Positions 32,701 to 44,700 of a DNA stretch of 64,000 nt are shown here, one piece after another; within the stretch, counting starts at the first letter, position 1; every line of letters starts with the position of its first letter. Under the pieces are notes generated by a model, which ran no database searches, was not told where the DNA came from, and worked only from the letters and a program-made list of their open reading frames with translations. Made by a program: the position numbers and the translations under genes. The stretch comes from Platycnemis pennipes (Eukaryota > Arthropoda > Insecta > Odonata > Platycnemididae), in contig OW121856.1 of the NCBI GenBank assembly GCA_933228895.1, positions 107,545,027-107,609,026 of the forward strand, written 5' to 3'.

Positions 32701-35700
32701 GAACAGAGCTGTTATTTTTAACTTCCACCCTCCCCTGCTTGATTAAAATCAAGTTATTTGTCCCTCGAAAATCATTCATTCTTCTCAGGTGGTTCTCAGG
32801 TCAGGTCTAATAGTAACTACAGTGGGATCTTCTGCAATGGAATCCTTTATCTTTTATATTAAATTGAGCAAAGTGGTTGGATGGCATTAAAACATTTGCC
32901 ATATCAATCATCAAAATGATCAGCAACATTTTTATTTTTTAACATAAAATGATTAGTCTACTTGCTCAAGAATCTCTATACCCATTGTGTTCGAAAATGT
33001 CTAATTTGTGGGTTTTTTGTACCCTATATCCTTCCCCAAACACTATATTTGTACGTATTATTTCTCAGTTGTCATCCGTTCAGAAGGAGGACTAAAAAAA
33101 ATATTAGGTTTTCTTATCTTAGGTAAGCTAATGTCACACATGATTAATAAAAACCAACCTGTCTTATTTGTGTTTGTATCTATGTATCACCGAGAGTTTC
33201 ATTTTAAGGATTCGTGCCATGTTTGTTAGTTTTTGATACAGTAGAGAATGTGTTAAGCATTCTAGTGTGAATTGGTTTAAGTAATTAAAAACTCATATGT
33301 CTTAGCATATTTTTTAATCTCTCACGTATCATCCTGAAAAGAAGCAGTTTGTTTGGCTCTTTTTATTTTTAATAGACACAATGAAACTATTTTGCCCAAT
33401 TTGCACTACTTGATACTCTTAGAAGTCAGTGGAGATTGTTTATACGGTCATAGTGTCTCTGTGTGATTAACTGGTGTGCAACTATATTTTTCTGCAAATC
33501 AGGGTATCTATATTCATTTCTTCACCCATTTCAAGAGTAATTGAATTTATGCAAAACTTATTGCATTTGTGTTACATGACTGCCTCTCTTACTTGTGCCA
33601 ACTCCTCAGCGTCAGAAGAGGAGCCATCACCGAAGCAAGAGGGGCGGAGAGGAGGAGGGGGAGGGAGGCAAAGGGGCCGCTGGCAGGCTGAGGTCAGCGG
33701 AGGATGAGGATGACGACGAGATGATGTTTGTGCGGGGAGCATCCCCCACCACCCACCACCACGTGATGGCACCCAATCCACACCACCACGGCGCTCCCTC
33801 CTCCTCTGGAGGTGGACGTGGCTCCTCGCTGCCGGGCAGGCGGGAGAGGAAAGGTGGCGTTCGTCCAAGGAGGTCATCTCCCCTCCTGCAAACACCTCCC
33901 GAGTACATGGCCACCTTTGGCGATGCCAACGCTTCCTCATCATCTTCCCCCCTCCTCTCTCGTCCCATCCATTCCTCGAGCACGCGCCGCAACAGCCGGT
34001 CGCCCCACAACCGCTCCTTCCAGAGGCACTCGAGATCACCAACAGTGGGACATGACGGTGAGGCCCTCTCCCATTGTACTCACATAAGTATTTTTGCAAA
34101 CGATCAATACTGTGGCTATGGTGTCATCTATGTTCATAATTATTGCTGTACGTTTGGCCCTCGGTAATATCTTTCAGACCCCCTCATTAAATGATATTAG
34201 CAGAAACAACTTTCATTAGGTTTTAACTTGGCAGGATATTTCAGGTGATGCTGCATGGCATTGAGCGTAGTTTCCTTCCCATAGGGCAGTTTTCACCAGT
34301 TCTTGATGCCTGGTTTTGCATGCAAAATATTCATTTACAGGTTTCACAATCACTTGGTGCTCAATCATCAATACATATGGCGGTAAAATCTTTGAGGTAT
34401 AAAGTACAGGGTGTTCTTTATCACCTCTCCATTATTGCATGTATCTGAAGTCTTTTCTTTTACCTGCCCTTAATTCACAGCTGTAAAATGATGGTAGGAA
34501 GTATAGAATGAAGAATTTGATGATTTCTAAGAGGTGTGTCATGCTTAATTCTTGAATGCTTTGTTTCCTTTGTGGGAAATTGATCACTGGAAAAATAATT
34601 AAAATACTTATTGAAAATACTTCTTTATGTTGTTGTACTTGTTCTTGTAAAATGTTCTTGTACTTTATGCTGCCTCAGAAGTATAGCTAAGTAAATGTGC
34701 AATGAAAGTAATGCTAAACTTATATTTTTGCAGCATTCAGTCACTTTGAGGAGATTTACATGTTGAGCTTTGCCCTCCAAGCTTGTGGGGTACATCATCG
34801 AGAATTGCATTACCAGAGTTAATTGGTATCAATGAAGGATTATCCTCAGCTTTCTTTTTGCTCCTATCATTTGGGGAGCTCACCCTCATATATGTGTTTC
34901 ATACTTTTTACTTCCGTACTTGAAATGTTGGTAAACAATGGGTACCAACTCATAAATGGAAAGGCCCACTCATTGCCCTCCTTTGCTTGATGGCTGCAGG
35001 AGGCCAGTACAACGAGCACTACGAGTCGTACGAGAGTGACTTTGAGTGCGAGGGAGGAGGGAGCAGCGGGCACTACAGGCGTGGGGGCGTGGGCCGTGCC
35101 GAGGAGGGGGGGGCTCGCAGGGGTGGCGGGGGAGGGCTGGACGAGCGTCTGCGCAAGAGGAGGGGTGGGGCGAGAGGGGGCGGGAGGGGTGGGGGGCTCC
35201 TGGGCAAGCAGCAGCGAGGGCGCAAGGAGAAGAGGGGAGGCCGTGGCGGAGCTGCAGCCGAGGGCGGCCTCAAGGCGCGGAGGGGGGCCGAGCGTTGTGG
35301 CTCCATCTGCATGTTCTACATGCAGGGCAAGTGCCAGAAGGTGAGAGGGCAGGGAGTGCACGACTGTTAGTGCCACAGCACTGGACCTGTATTGGTTACA
35401 GGTTGTTCAGAAGTCATAATGATGCATATTAATCATTTCATGGCACCGTACTCTGATCAAGTCCAAGTAGTGGACTTAGTAGAGTAATGATCATGATTGC
35501 CCCTCACAAAGCCATCTATCCTGTTTAGGATCTCTAACTTTGGGATGCAGGTCTTACTGAAAATATTGCCTGCCTCTCCCCACTCTTGGAATATAAGTTC
35601 ATTCTATTAAGTGTTAAGTCCAAGGATGACGATTGGCAGCCCTTTGTTTTTTTTTGTTGGTGCTGTGGCCCAAATGACGTGCTCATGGTCATGGATTTTC

Positions 35701-38700
35701 ATAAAGGTAAGTCTGTGACAATTGAGTTCATCCCTTTAGAAATTTTTAATGAAAATGGATGACATAGGCAACCCATTTAACTCAGTTGGTCCTGGTCCTC
35801 AATGACCCCAGGCATTGTGCAATCAACTCCACACAAAGCCACGACATTGAGTCTCTTGATGGAATCCTAACTCTACCCTCACCGGTATCATTACTGATTA
35901 AAAGCAATGTTTGGTGGATGCAACCTGATTCTATATTTATATCCTGTGTAAAGTGGGAAATGTTATTACAAACACATGAAGAACAAGGGGGAAACAAAGG
36001 GAAGACCCCAGAAGACCATCAAAGTGAATCTTCAAGAAATCCCATTGTTAAAACATATTCAATTGTTCGTTATAATTTGAGTGCTCTCATTTTCTTAAAC
36101 ATTATAAAGTGGTTGTCCTAAGTGGATGTTCACTTAGCTACCAGGTTTCCTACTTCATAAGGCTATTTTTTTAAATGATTTTAAAAGTATATTTTCTCAA
36201 AAACTATCTACGAGTTTATTTAAATTTAATAGTTTAAAAGTTTATTTTTTATTTTTTAAACGATGAACTCTTATCATGTCAGGCTTTATTTTAAGAAAAT
36301 CCATGGTCACTGATTAGGGAATTCTTCATGATTTATGCTATAATATTTTTATTTATGAAGAGTTTTGTTGCCGGGGTGACACCTATGTCATATAAGCAAT
36401 GAAACCATTCATAAGAAAACAAATTAATGTGAGAGTCACTAGTTGATTCTTATTCAGGGTAGAAATTCATTATTTTTTACAGTAATTGTTTATGAGGGAA
36501 TGACAATAGTTAGTTTTTGTTTAAATCTTCATATGCTAGTTCTTGAAGGTTTAAGAATATTGTATTTTGTTTATTCTCCTCTAATGCACAAAGCAGTAGA
36601 CATTACATTTTCATAACATTTAGTTTTGTCTAAAGATAAAGATTTGCATTAACTAGTGAATAATATGGAAACTACTTTTGGAAGGGATAGAATATAAATT
36701 TTTCATCTGTTTCTATTTACTCATGGGATGAGTAGAAAATTGTGTTATGTTGGAACTAATTGATTTTTTAAAATTACTCTTGCCTTTCATGGTAGGGGGA
36801 GGACTGCCCATACTCTCATGATGCTGTCCCACCAAGGAAGCTAGAGCTGTGTAAGTTCTACCTGATGGATTGCTGTGCAAAGAAAGACAAGTGCCTCTAC
36901 ATGCACAAGGACTTCCCTTGCAAGTACTTCCACACGGGAATGAAGTGCTTCTCTGGTGACAAGTGCAAGTTCTCGCATGGTCCTCTCAATGACACCCTGA
37001 AGGCTATCCTGCTCAAGGTATATACATATTTATGTATTCCTCCTGCAAAGGACAACCAAATGCCAATGTTCTCATCAATATATCATATATGCTGGTGTAA
37101 TAATAATAAGGGGTCAGTAATGGACTGCCATGCTCCTTCCCACACAGCACAAAGGGAATAATACGGATATTATGTTCAAATATTATGCACCAAATATACC
37201 ATGGCAGTGGTATAATGTGTGCATAAAATGTACATGAACTGTCTATATAAATGGGCTAATGTCCGCATTACGACCACTTTTATGTGCATAATATGGAGAA
37301 TCTAGACGGTGACTGAAATAGTTCGTTTCATAATACTTCAATATTTGGTGCATATTATTTAATATTATATATCGCGTGCATAGTACTGTAATGGCATATT
37401 ATTTAATCTATTGCACATTTTATTAGGTCCATTCTATATCTAGTTAGACCATGGATCCATGTCAAACAATTTACAGAAAACTAAGGACATACTTCTTTGC
37501 AGAATAGGCACTGAAAAAGTTGAACTGGCACGATCTCGGATCGGATAAGGCAGATCACGTAATTTGATCACGTTGATTTAATACAGCATGATTTGGCACA
37601 CGTTAACTATACACAGACTTATACCGTGCAAAATTTGTGCACGTCTTCCGTTTCTTGATATCACATAGAGAATTCACAATTTCAATAACACATTTATATG
37701 AGTTAAGACGATTACAAACAAAAACGTCTGTTTCTTAATAAAATTAATTACATTTATTGACACTATTTTAATTTTCAATCATTGCATTCACTAGACATTG
37801 TAACACATAATATTCCAATACATAAGGCATGACCTCAAGAACAGCCAGTGCGACAATCACCAATATCAAACTACATTGCATGTGAACACCGTTTTGGCGG
37901 GACAAGTGTTTGAAGTTCGATACACTTAAGCTCACATCTACCAAATGTTTTATCTGGGTACACAAAAACCTGCTGTCTTTTAAAAAAACAACGCTCTTCT
38001 AAAAATTGAAACTATATTTTTCCAACAGTTGGTTCGTTCAAATATCATCGAAAGTCACTGCACTGTCATAACACACGCAAAACTTTTCACGTTTATCAAA
38101 TAGTTGAATGATGATCTGAATTATCGCTGGATCATTCCTAATGTCCCAATTTGTTAAAGACTGTATGTGCCTGAAACATGATAAATAGAGTCAATTGGCA
38201 GCAATTAAAAAAATCAACATGGAAGGCAAATGTAAACAATGACGAATTCGTAAATAATCTTCAACGCAATCACTGGTCATAACAATCATTTAGGTACTCA
38301 CCGTAACTTAACTGTCCATTAGAATTAAAATTAAGCTTCTACGATCACAAATTGCCAGAACACGTAAATATTGGAGGAGCTAGTTCTTTCTCACGTTACC
38401 AGCTTATCAACATGACTGCCATTTTGATTTTCGAGATGGTCCAAGTCGATCTTGTTTGCAAGACATCGATTTGCAGTGCGTTGCAGTGTGCGCATATTAT
38501 TCAAATTAATGCTAATAATCGAAGGAATATTATTTACTATTTATACCAATCAATTTATGCATATTTTATACGGAATAAATTTTCTGTGTGCTGTGTGGGT
38601 TGTGGCATCCCGGGTAACAGTTCAGCTTCAGATGGTGGCCGTCTGCTTGTGGGGCTTACCGTCTCACTCACAGTAGTACAAGACAGAGTACCAGAAATGA

Positions 38701-41700
38701 TACAACCAGCCCCTATCGGATGGGGGCCCTAGTGGAGCTGGGTGTGGCAGAAACACCAGACCACAGAATACGGTAGCTCGTATGAGGTGGACAGATGACC
38801 TACAGAGTGACCTTCTGGCATACTATGCTGCCAGCGATCCCAATCCCAGGGGTTATATGGCTAGGATACACTCTCCGTGGTAAGAGACGCATCTAGAACA
38901 CCAACCAACTGTCACAGCAGAACTTGCTTGAACCAGTCCAACCACATGCAAAAAAAGGAGTCACTTCACCAACTGTAAAGTCAGAGCCTAACACCATAGC
39001 TGAACGTACCTCCCTGACACAATCGGCAAACACACTGTTTAATTTGAGTACCGTGCTTATGTCGGTATCTCAAGTGCATGAGGGGGAGGTTGGTCCATCC
39101 GACTTTGAACTCTTATCGTGGTTAAAGAGAACAATCGCCCATGATGAGGAACGAATACAGCAGAGAAATATCCACCTGAAGATTTCTCTGCTGTAAATTA
39201 CTACAGCAGAGCTGATTCTATGCCTTCAATTTACACATACAATTCCCTTGTTATTATTTGTTTCCAAGTACACATTATTGCAATTTCTTCCATTGTTAGA
39301 GTGTTAAAAAAGTGGTTATTTCTGTCGAAATCAGTGGATAGGAGTGACAAACGCACAAATGAGGCACATCTCTCTGCTGCGGAATCAAGAGCTTGACTGA
39401 CTTTATTTTACTAGTCGGCTGCTACATTCCTTGTTGGGTAAGGTCATCACTGGCGACACCTGTTGAGTACCACTTGTACTTCTGACACCCCCCTTCAAGA
39501 CTAACATAAATAAATTAGGCTTGTACAAAAAAATATTAAGTCAAACTGTGCAAAAAGAAAAAATCCAAGCAAACAAATAAACTTCTTCACAATCAAAGTC
39601 CTTGAATGTCTTTCCAAAAAAAAACATTTCATTAATACACAACTGTTGAAATCAAATTAAAATAATTTGAGCAATTCACGAAAATTTTCAAATTTCACTT
39701 GAATTAATGATTTCGTTAAAATGTCTGCAATATTTTCATCACTTCTCACATACTTTAACACTGTTGTATTCTTTGATATTAAGTCTTTAACTAAATGAGC
39801 TTTAATGTCTATGTGTTTTGATCTTTGGCTATTTTCAAAGCTCTCTATTAACTTAATTGTTGATTGATTATCAACGCACAAACTCATTGGCACTGAACAC
39901 ATTTCTGGACAAAAATCTTGTAGAACTCCACTGATGTTGATCATCTCGGTTGCTGTTGCAGCACAAGCGATGTACTCTGCTTCAGCTGTTGACAACGCCA
40001 CTGTTGTTTGCTTCTTTGAAGCCCAACATACTAGATTCCCATTATAAAATACAATGGAACCACTCACACTTTTTCTATCTAAATGGTCACCGCCCCAATC
40101 TGCATCAGAATAAGCAAGAACACTCCCAACGTTCTCAGTTAACGTTTTTGTGAAAGTCAGTCTTACATTTATGGTGTGTTTGAGATATCTCAAAATTCTC
40201 TTCCCTGCAATCCATAACTGTTCTCTAGGTTCATCTAAAAACCTGCTCAGAAAAGAAGTAGGATACACTATATCTGGCCTACTGACAGTTGCAATATACA
40301 TTAATGAGCCAATCACTCTCTATATGGCACATTAACTAGTTTCGCTCTTAAATCGATTTGAAAATTATGTTCCATGGGGGTTGTAGATCCCTTACAGTCA
40401 CTCATATTAAACCTAACCACCACCTTTTCGATATAAGCACTCTGGGAAATCTGTATTTTATCCTCACTTCGCAACATGTCAGTTCCAAGAAAATGTTTTA
40501 ATTCACCTAAATCTTTTGCGTTAAATTCTGTCTTAAGGGACTGAATCACATGTTCACAATTATCACCAGTAACCAAAATGTCATCTACCCAGATTATGAG
40601 TAAAGTCATTACCTGAACGCTTTAGTCCATTTTTCTCTGCGAAATTATGAAACCTCTCGTTCCACTTCCTTGGTGCCTCGCGTAAACCATACAACGCTTT
40701 CTTTAACTTGAGTGCATTTCCACTACGTACACTAACTCCTTGTGGGATTTTGATGTATACATCACTATCTAAGTTTCCATTTAGAAAGGCTGTTGGTGTG
40801 TCAAGTTGCCTGATGTGCCAGTTGTTTTGCAGAGCATGTGACAACATCATCCTTATCGTAGGCATTCTTGCAACTGGGGAATAGACACTCTGTAAAGTCT
40901 CCTCTTGGTACCCTTTAGCTACAAGTCTTGCCTTTTTCAAACCATCTTGTTTTGTTTTGAAAATCCAGCGAGTATCGATGGCCTTCTCGTTCTGTGGTAA
41001 GACAGCTGATGTCCACGTTCCATGTTTTTCAGGAGCTTGTATCTCATTCTCGATGGCTTCTCTCCAACCATCTTTGATTGCCTCCTCGTAGACTTCTGGA
41101 TCATCCATGCTAAGACAAAACGCAGTATAGAGTTCATAATCTTCATATTTTCCTGGAATTTTTCTCTTTCTCTGGTTTCTCTTTTTTTGCTTTCGGCAAA
41201 ATCTTCCGTTTCCCTCTCATCCACCTCTTCTAGTTCTTCCTTTTGTTTTTGGTCTGTTTCCTCTTTCCTATACACGAAATTTGCTTCATCAAATCGTACA
41301 TCTTGTGAAACAAATATTTCATCAGTATTTGGGTCCCATACACGATATCCACACCCACTATAACTCATCATACGGACTTCTCTCGCCCTTGTTTCTAATT
41401 TGTCACCGGATTTGGGTAGTCTATAAGCCCATGCTCTACATCCAAATACTCTGAGTTTCGACAAATCAACTTTTCCGTAGTATACCTTACTAGGAATATC
41501 ACCATCCAGGGCTGAAGTTGGTCGTCTGTTGAGTTGATAGGCTGAGCATCGTGTTGCTTCTCCCCACAAGTATCTTGGAAGATTAGTTTCTGCAAACATG
41601 GTTCGAACAATGTTAAACAAAGTTTTGTTAGCTCTTTCACTGACACCGTTTTGTTGGCTGGTGTAGGGAAGAGATGGCTGAAGACGTATTCCCTTTTGCT

Positions 41701-44700
41701 TACAAAAATTTTTAAGTTCATGAGAGTTGTACTCTCATCCATTATCACACCTGATACGAGCACATTTAAGTCCATCTGCTTTGGTTTCACGAATATGTGA
41801 CATCAAATTTTTGCTAGCTTCATCCTTAGCCTTTAGTAGATAGATGGTAAAAAGTGAGAACAATCATCAGTAACAGTTTGAAAGTATCTCTCACCTCTTT
41901 GCGTTGGTGTTCGTATCGGACCACAAACATCACTGTGTAAAAGTTCTCCTACTCTGCGTGACCTTGGCTTTGTTGCATCTTTGAAAGGTAGCCTCTCTGC
42001 TTTTCCTTCCTGACAAGCACTGCATATGTCTTCACTGTAGGGTAGATTCATCTTTTTCAAAGATTGATGATTAACATGACCTAGTCTCTGATGCCAAATA
42101 TTAGTTGGAATCGCTGCATTGCAAAATACCTCTGGTAAGATTATTTTGAATGTGGCAATGAACAAATTACCATCAAAATTACAATCCATTTTAAAAGAAA
42201 GTCCACTCGTTATAACTGCTTTATTCTTCCGGAAGATAACTGTGTGGTTTTGTTATTTATTCTTGTCACCGAAAGTAAATTTTGTTTTAAACCCGGAACA
42301 ATGAGAGCATTCAAAGATACATTTGAAGTATTGTACCTAAGCTTTAATTTCCCTCTCTGAGATGCTATCAAAGTCTCACCATTTGTGATTTTCATGGCTA
42401 CTTTTCGTTCTAATGTCTCAACTTCGGTCATTATACCGGCAACATTTTCCATTACTAAATGTTCTGTTGCACCGCTATCTAATACAAAACTGATACTGTC
42501 GGAACTTCCGTTCGTACCGGCTGATTGTAGGGCTTCTTCAATCACTTCGTTAACGGCCACAAATGACACGTCTTTCTCACATTCTTCTTCAAGTACATTA
42601 GACATATTAACCTTCTCTACTTTTCTACCGCCTCGACCTCTGCCTCTGTTCGTTCCTCGAAACATTCCTCTACCTCTGAAGGTTACCTGTCTTCTCGGGC
42701 AGTTGATCTTGTAGTGTCTTGGGTCTCCACAGATGAAACATCCTTTCAACTTACTGGCTGTGAAAGTGCAATTATCTCCACTTTCGTTTCCATTTCCCTG
42801 TGGACCTACATTCCTCATTTTCAGCTTGGCATCCAGCAGTCTACTCTTGACGAAATCTAAGGTGATCCCTGTCGTCATGGTTTCTATAGCTGCTATCACC
42901 GCATCATTCTCTTCTGGCATAGTTAACAGCAAGTAGCAGGCTTTGTCACTCTCGTCTAGAGATGCCCCTGCTGAAGTCAACTCGTAAAAGCCCTTCCACC
43001 TTCATAAAGTGGTCCTGCAAATCTTCTTTGCCTAACTTTAACTTTAGGAGCCTTTTCAAGATAAAAAGCTTCATAATTGGGGTTTTTCGTTCGAAAACAT
43101 TCTGGAGGGACTGCATCATATCTTTCGCGGTTCTCGCATCCTTAACAATTTCTGCGTGGCGATCTGTAATACACTGTACAATGACGCACTTTGCCTTTCT
43201 GTCATCTGACCGGAAAGCTGCCTTTTCTGTTTCCTTAACGTTTTGCTCGTCCTGACTCAACACATACTGTAACCCTTCTTTATCTAATAAAGTTTCAACT
43301 CTAAACTTCCAGTTTGAATAGTTCACACCGGACAATTGCGGCAATGGCAGGATGGACATGTTGATCTAAAATTCAACACTCGACACGTAAATAATTCACC
43401 TTTCGCGGAATTACTACTTAACGTTATACTTCGATCGCGCACATGTTAAGAATACTTTCCGTGCTGTAGGCTACAGCACTGGGCCCATAACCTGTCGAAA
43501 TCAGTGGATAGGAGTGACAAACGCACAAATGAGGCACATCTCTCTGCTGCGGAATCAAGAACTTGACTGACTTTATTGTACTAGTCGGCTGCTACATTCC
43601 TTGTTGGGTAAGGTCATCACTGGCGACACCTGTTGAGTACCACTTGTACTTCTGACAATTTCAAGTACTTTTATTTAGACTGGAGAAGAAAATAATTTAT
43701 AGAATTAGTTGAGAAGAGGATAGATGGGAAGCATGTGTTCCAAGGTCTCAGTGATGGTTGAACATCACAATCAATGAATGAGATGACAGGATGTGGGAAA
43801 AGTGTGACTGCTAAAGCAGGACATGTGGCCACTCGATGTTACTAGATTAAAACTGAATAGTCAATTCAACAGAGCATTTGCTTGACCCAAAATTCTTCCT
43901 CTACAAGTGCTGTTGAATTCAATGCAGATGCATAACTAAGGGTGTCCACCAATCTCAAACACTGGAGAGAAGGTTTGAATTTCATATTGGCCTGGGAAAC
44001 TGGGAATTTTGGGTGCTTACCTTGAAGTTTGAATGATTTCATGAAACCCTCTTTCCCACGCGTGAATAATTATACGATATCTCTTAGTATGAACATTTGG
44101 TTGTTTTCGTCTGAAAATCCATTTTTAATCTCAATTTACTGAGAAATGAGGTAAACTAATTGGTAAGGAGATTGAGTGTTTGAAATGAAACAATTTTTTA
44201 CTTTTGGACCAGTGTTTGGTGTTAGGTTTAAAAAAATGTCTCCTTTATTTAGCGCTATTTAACCATGCATAATAATGTGTAATAAATACAAAATGAGTGA
44301 ATAAATATTCCCCAAAGCTTAAGGGGGAAGAAAAAGGGGAAGGATCGTCATCTCATTGCCTATGTCGATGCCCCTTGACTGAATCTTGATATTAATGACT
44401 ACTTTGGGGAATAATTATTGCTGTCACCGTGTCACGAGTAGGATCATTGCACCATGGTTTTTTAGATCCAAAGTGGCAACAACAGCACCCGAGGATATGG
44501 TTATCTCATGTAACAAGTGGCATTTGGTTTTCAAAGTGGTTATATTCATATTTGTGGGAAATGGTTTGGCCAAGCATGCAAGCACAACAGGAGGTGCTGA
44601 CAATAGGTCACAATGACACCTCTCTCAATGTCTCCCTGCATGTGTGGTGCCATGGTGGCACTCCGTTGTGTCTCAAGGACAAAGGTTCACTCTCTGCCGT

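Larger units (their letters stand above)
20778..33609 (+). other. Intron 1 of su(s)/ZC3H4 (12.8 kb)
   Basis: The intron begins GTAAGG and ends CTCCTCAG. It holds SINE copies (21429-21800, 31925-32120, 32270-32400), two Penelope-type inverted units (21971-22422, 28866-29090), a 5S-derived SINE (23799-24010), a Penelope endonuclease relic (25800-26630), an RTE copy (26620-28100) and a LINE with a nested element (30545-31740). Stretches 22430-23540, 24010-25670, 29100-30540 and 32400-33600 are AT-rich and show nothing I can name, apart from a weak tRNA-like B-box (AGGTTCAATGCC) at about 29557-29568. Confidence 0.7.
39323..43657 (-). mobile_element. Copia-type LTR retrotransposon (4.3 kb, antisense to host gene)
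   Basis: LTRs of 165 bases lie at 39323-39487 and 43493-43657, each starting TG and ending CA. The 5-base duplication ATTTC lies at 39318-39322 and 43658-43662. The coding order on the - strand is gag, protease, integrase, reverse transcriptase, RNase H, the Copia order. The LTRs differ at only two positions (about 1.2 percent), so insertion was recent, yet gag-pol is broken into several frames. The element lies wholly inside intron 4 of su(s)/ZC3H4, opposite to the gene. Confidence 0.95.

Noticed and set aside
33572..34099. Long - strand frames opposite exon 2 of su(s)/ZC3H4
   Set aside because: They are shadows of a GC-rich low-complexity exon. The + frame joins in phase to neighbours and carries the family's text.
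34867..35376. 169-codon - strand frame opposite exon 3, rich in proline and alanine
   Set aside because: It arises from the G-rich + strand coding sequence, extends into introns and has no recognisable domain.
40150..42936. Several + strand ORFs inside the Copia element
   Set aside because: They are antisense to gag-pol coding and have no domain features.
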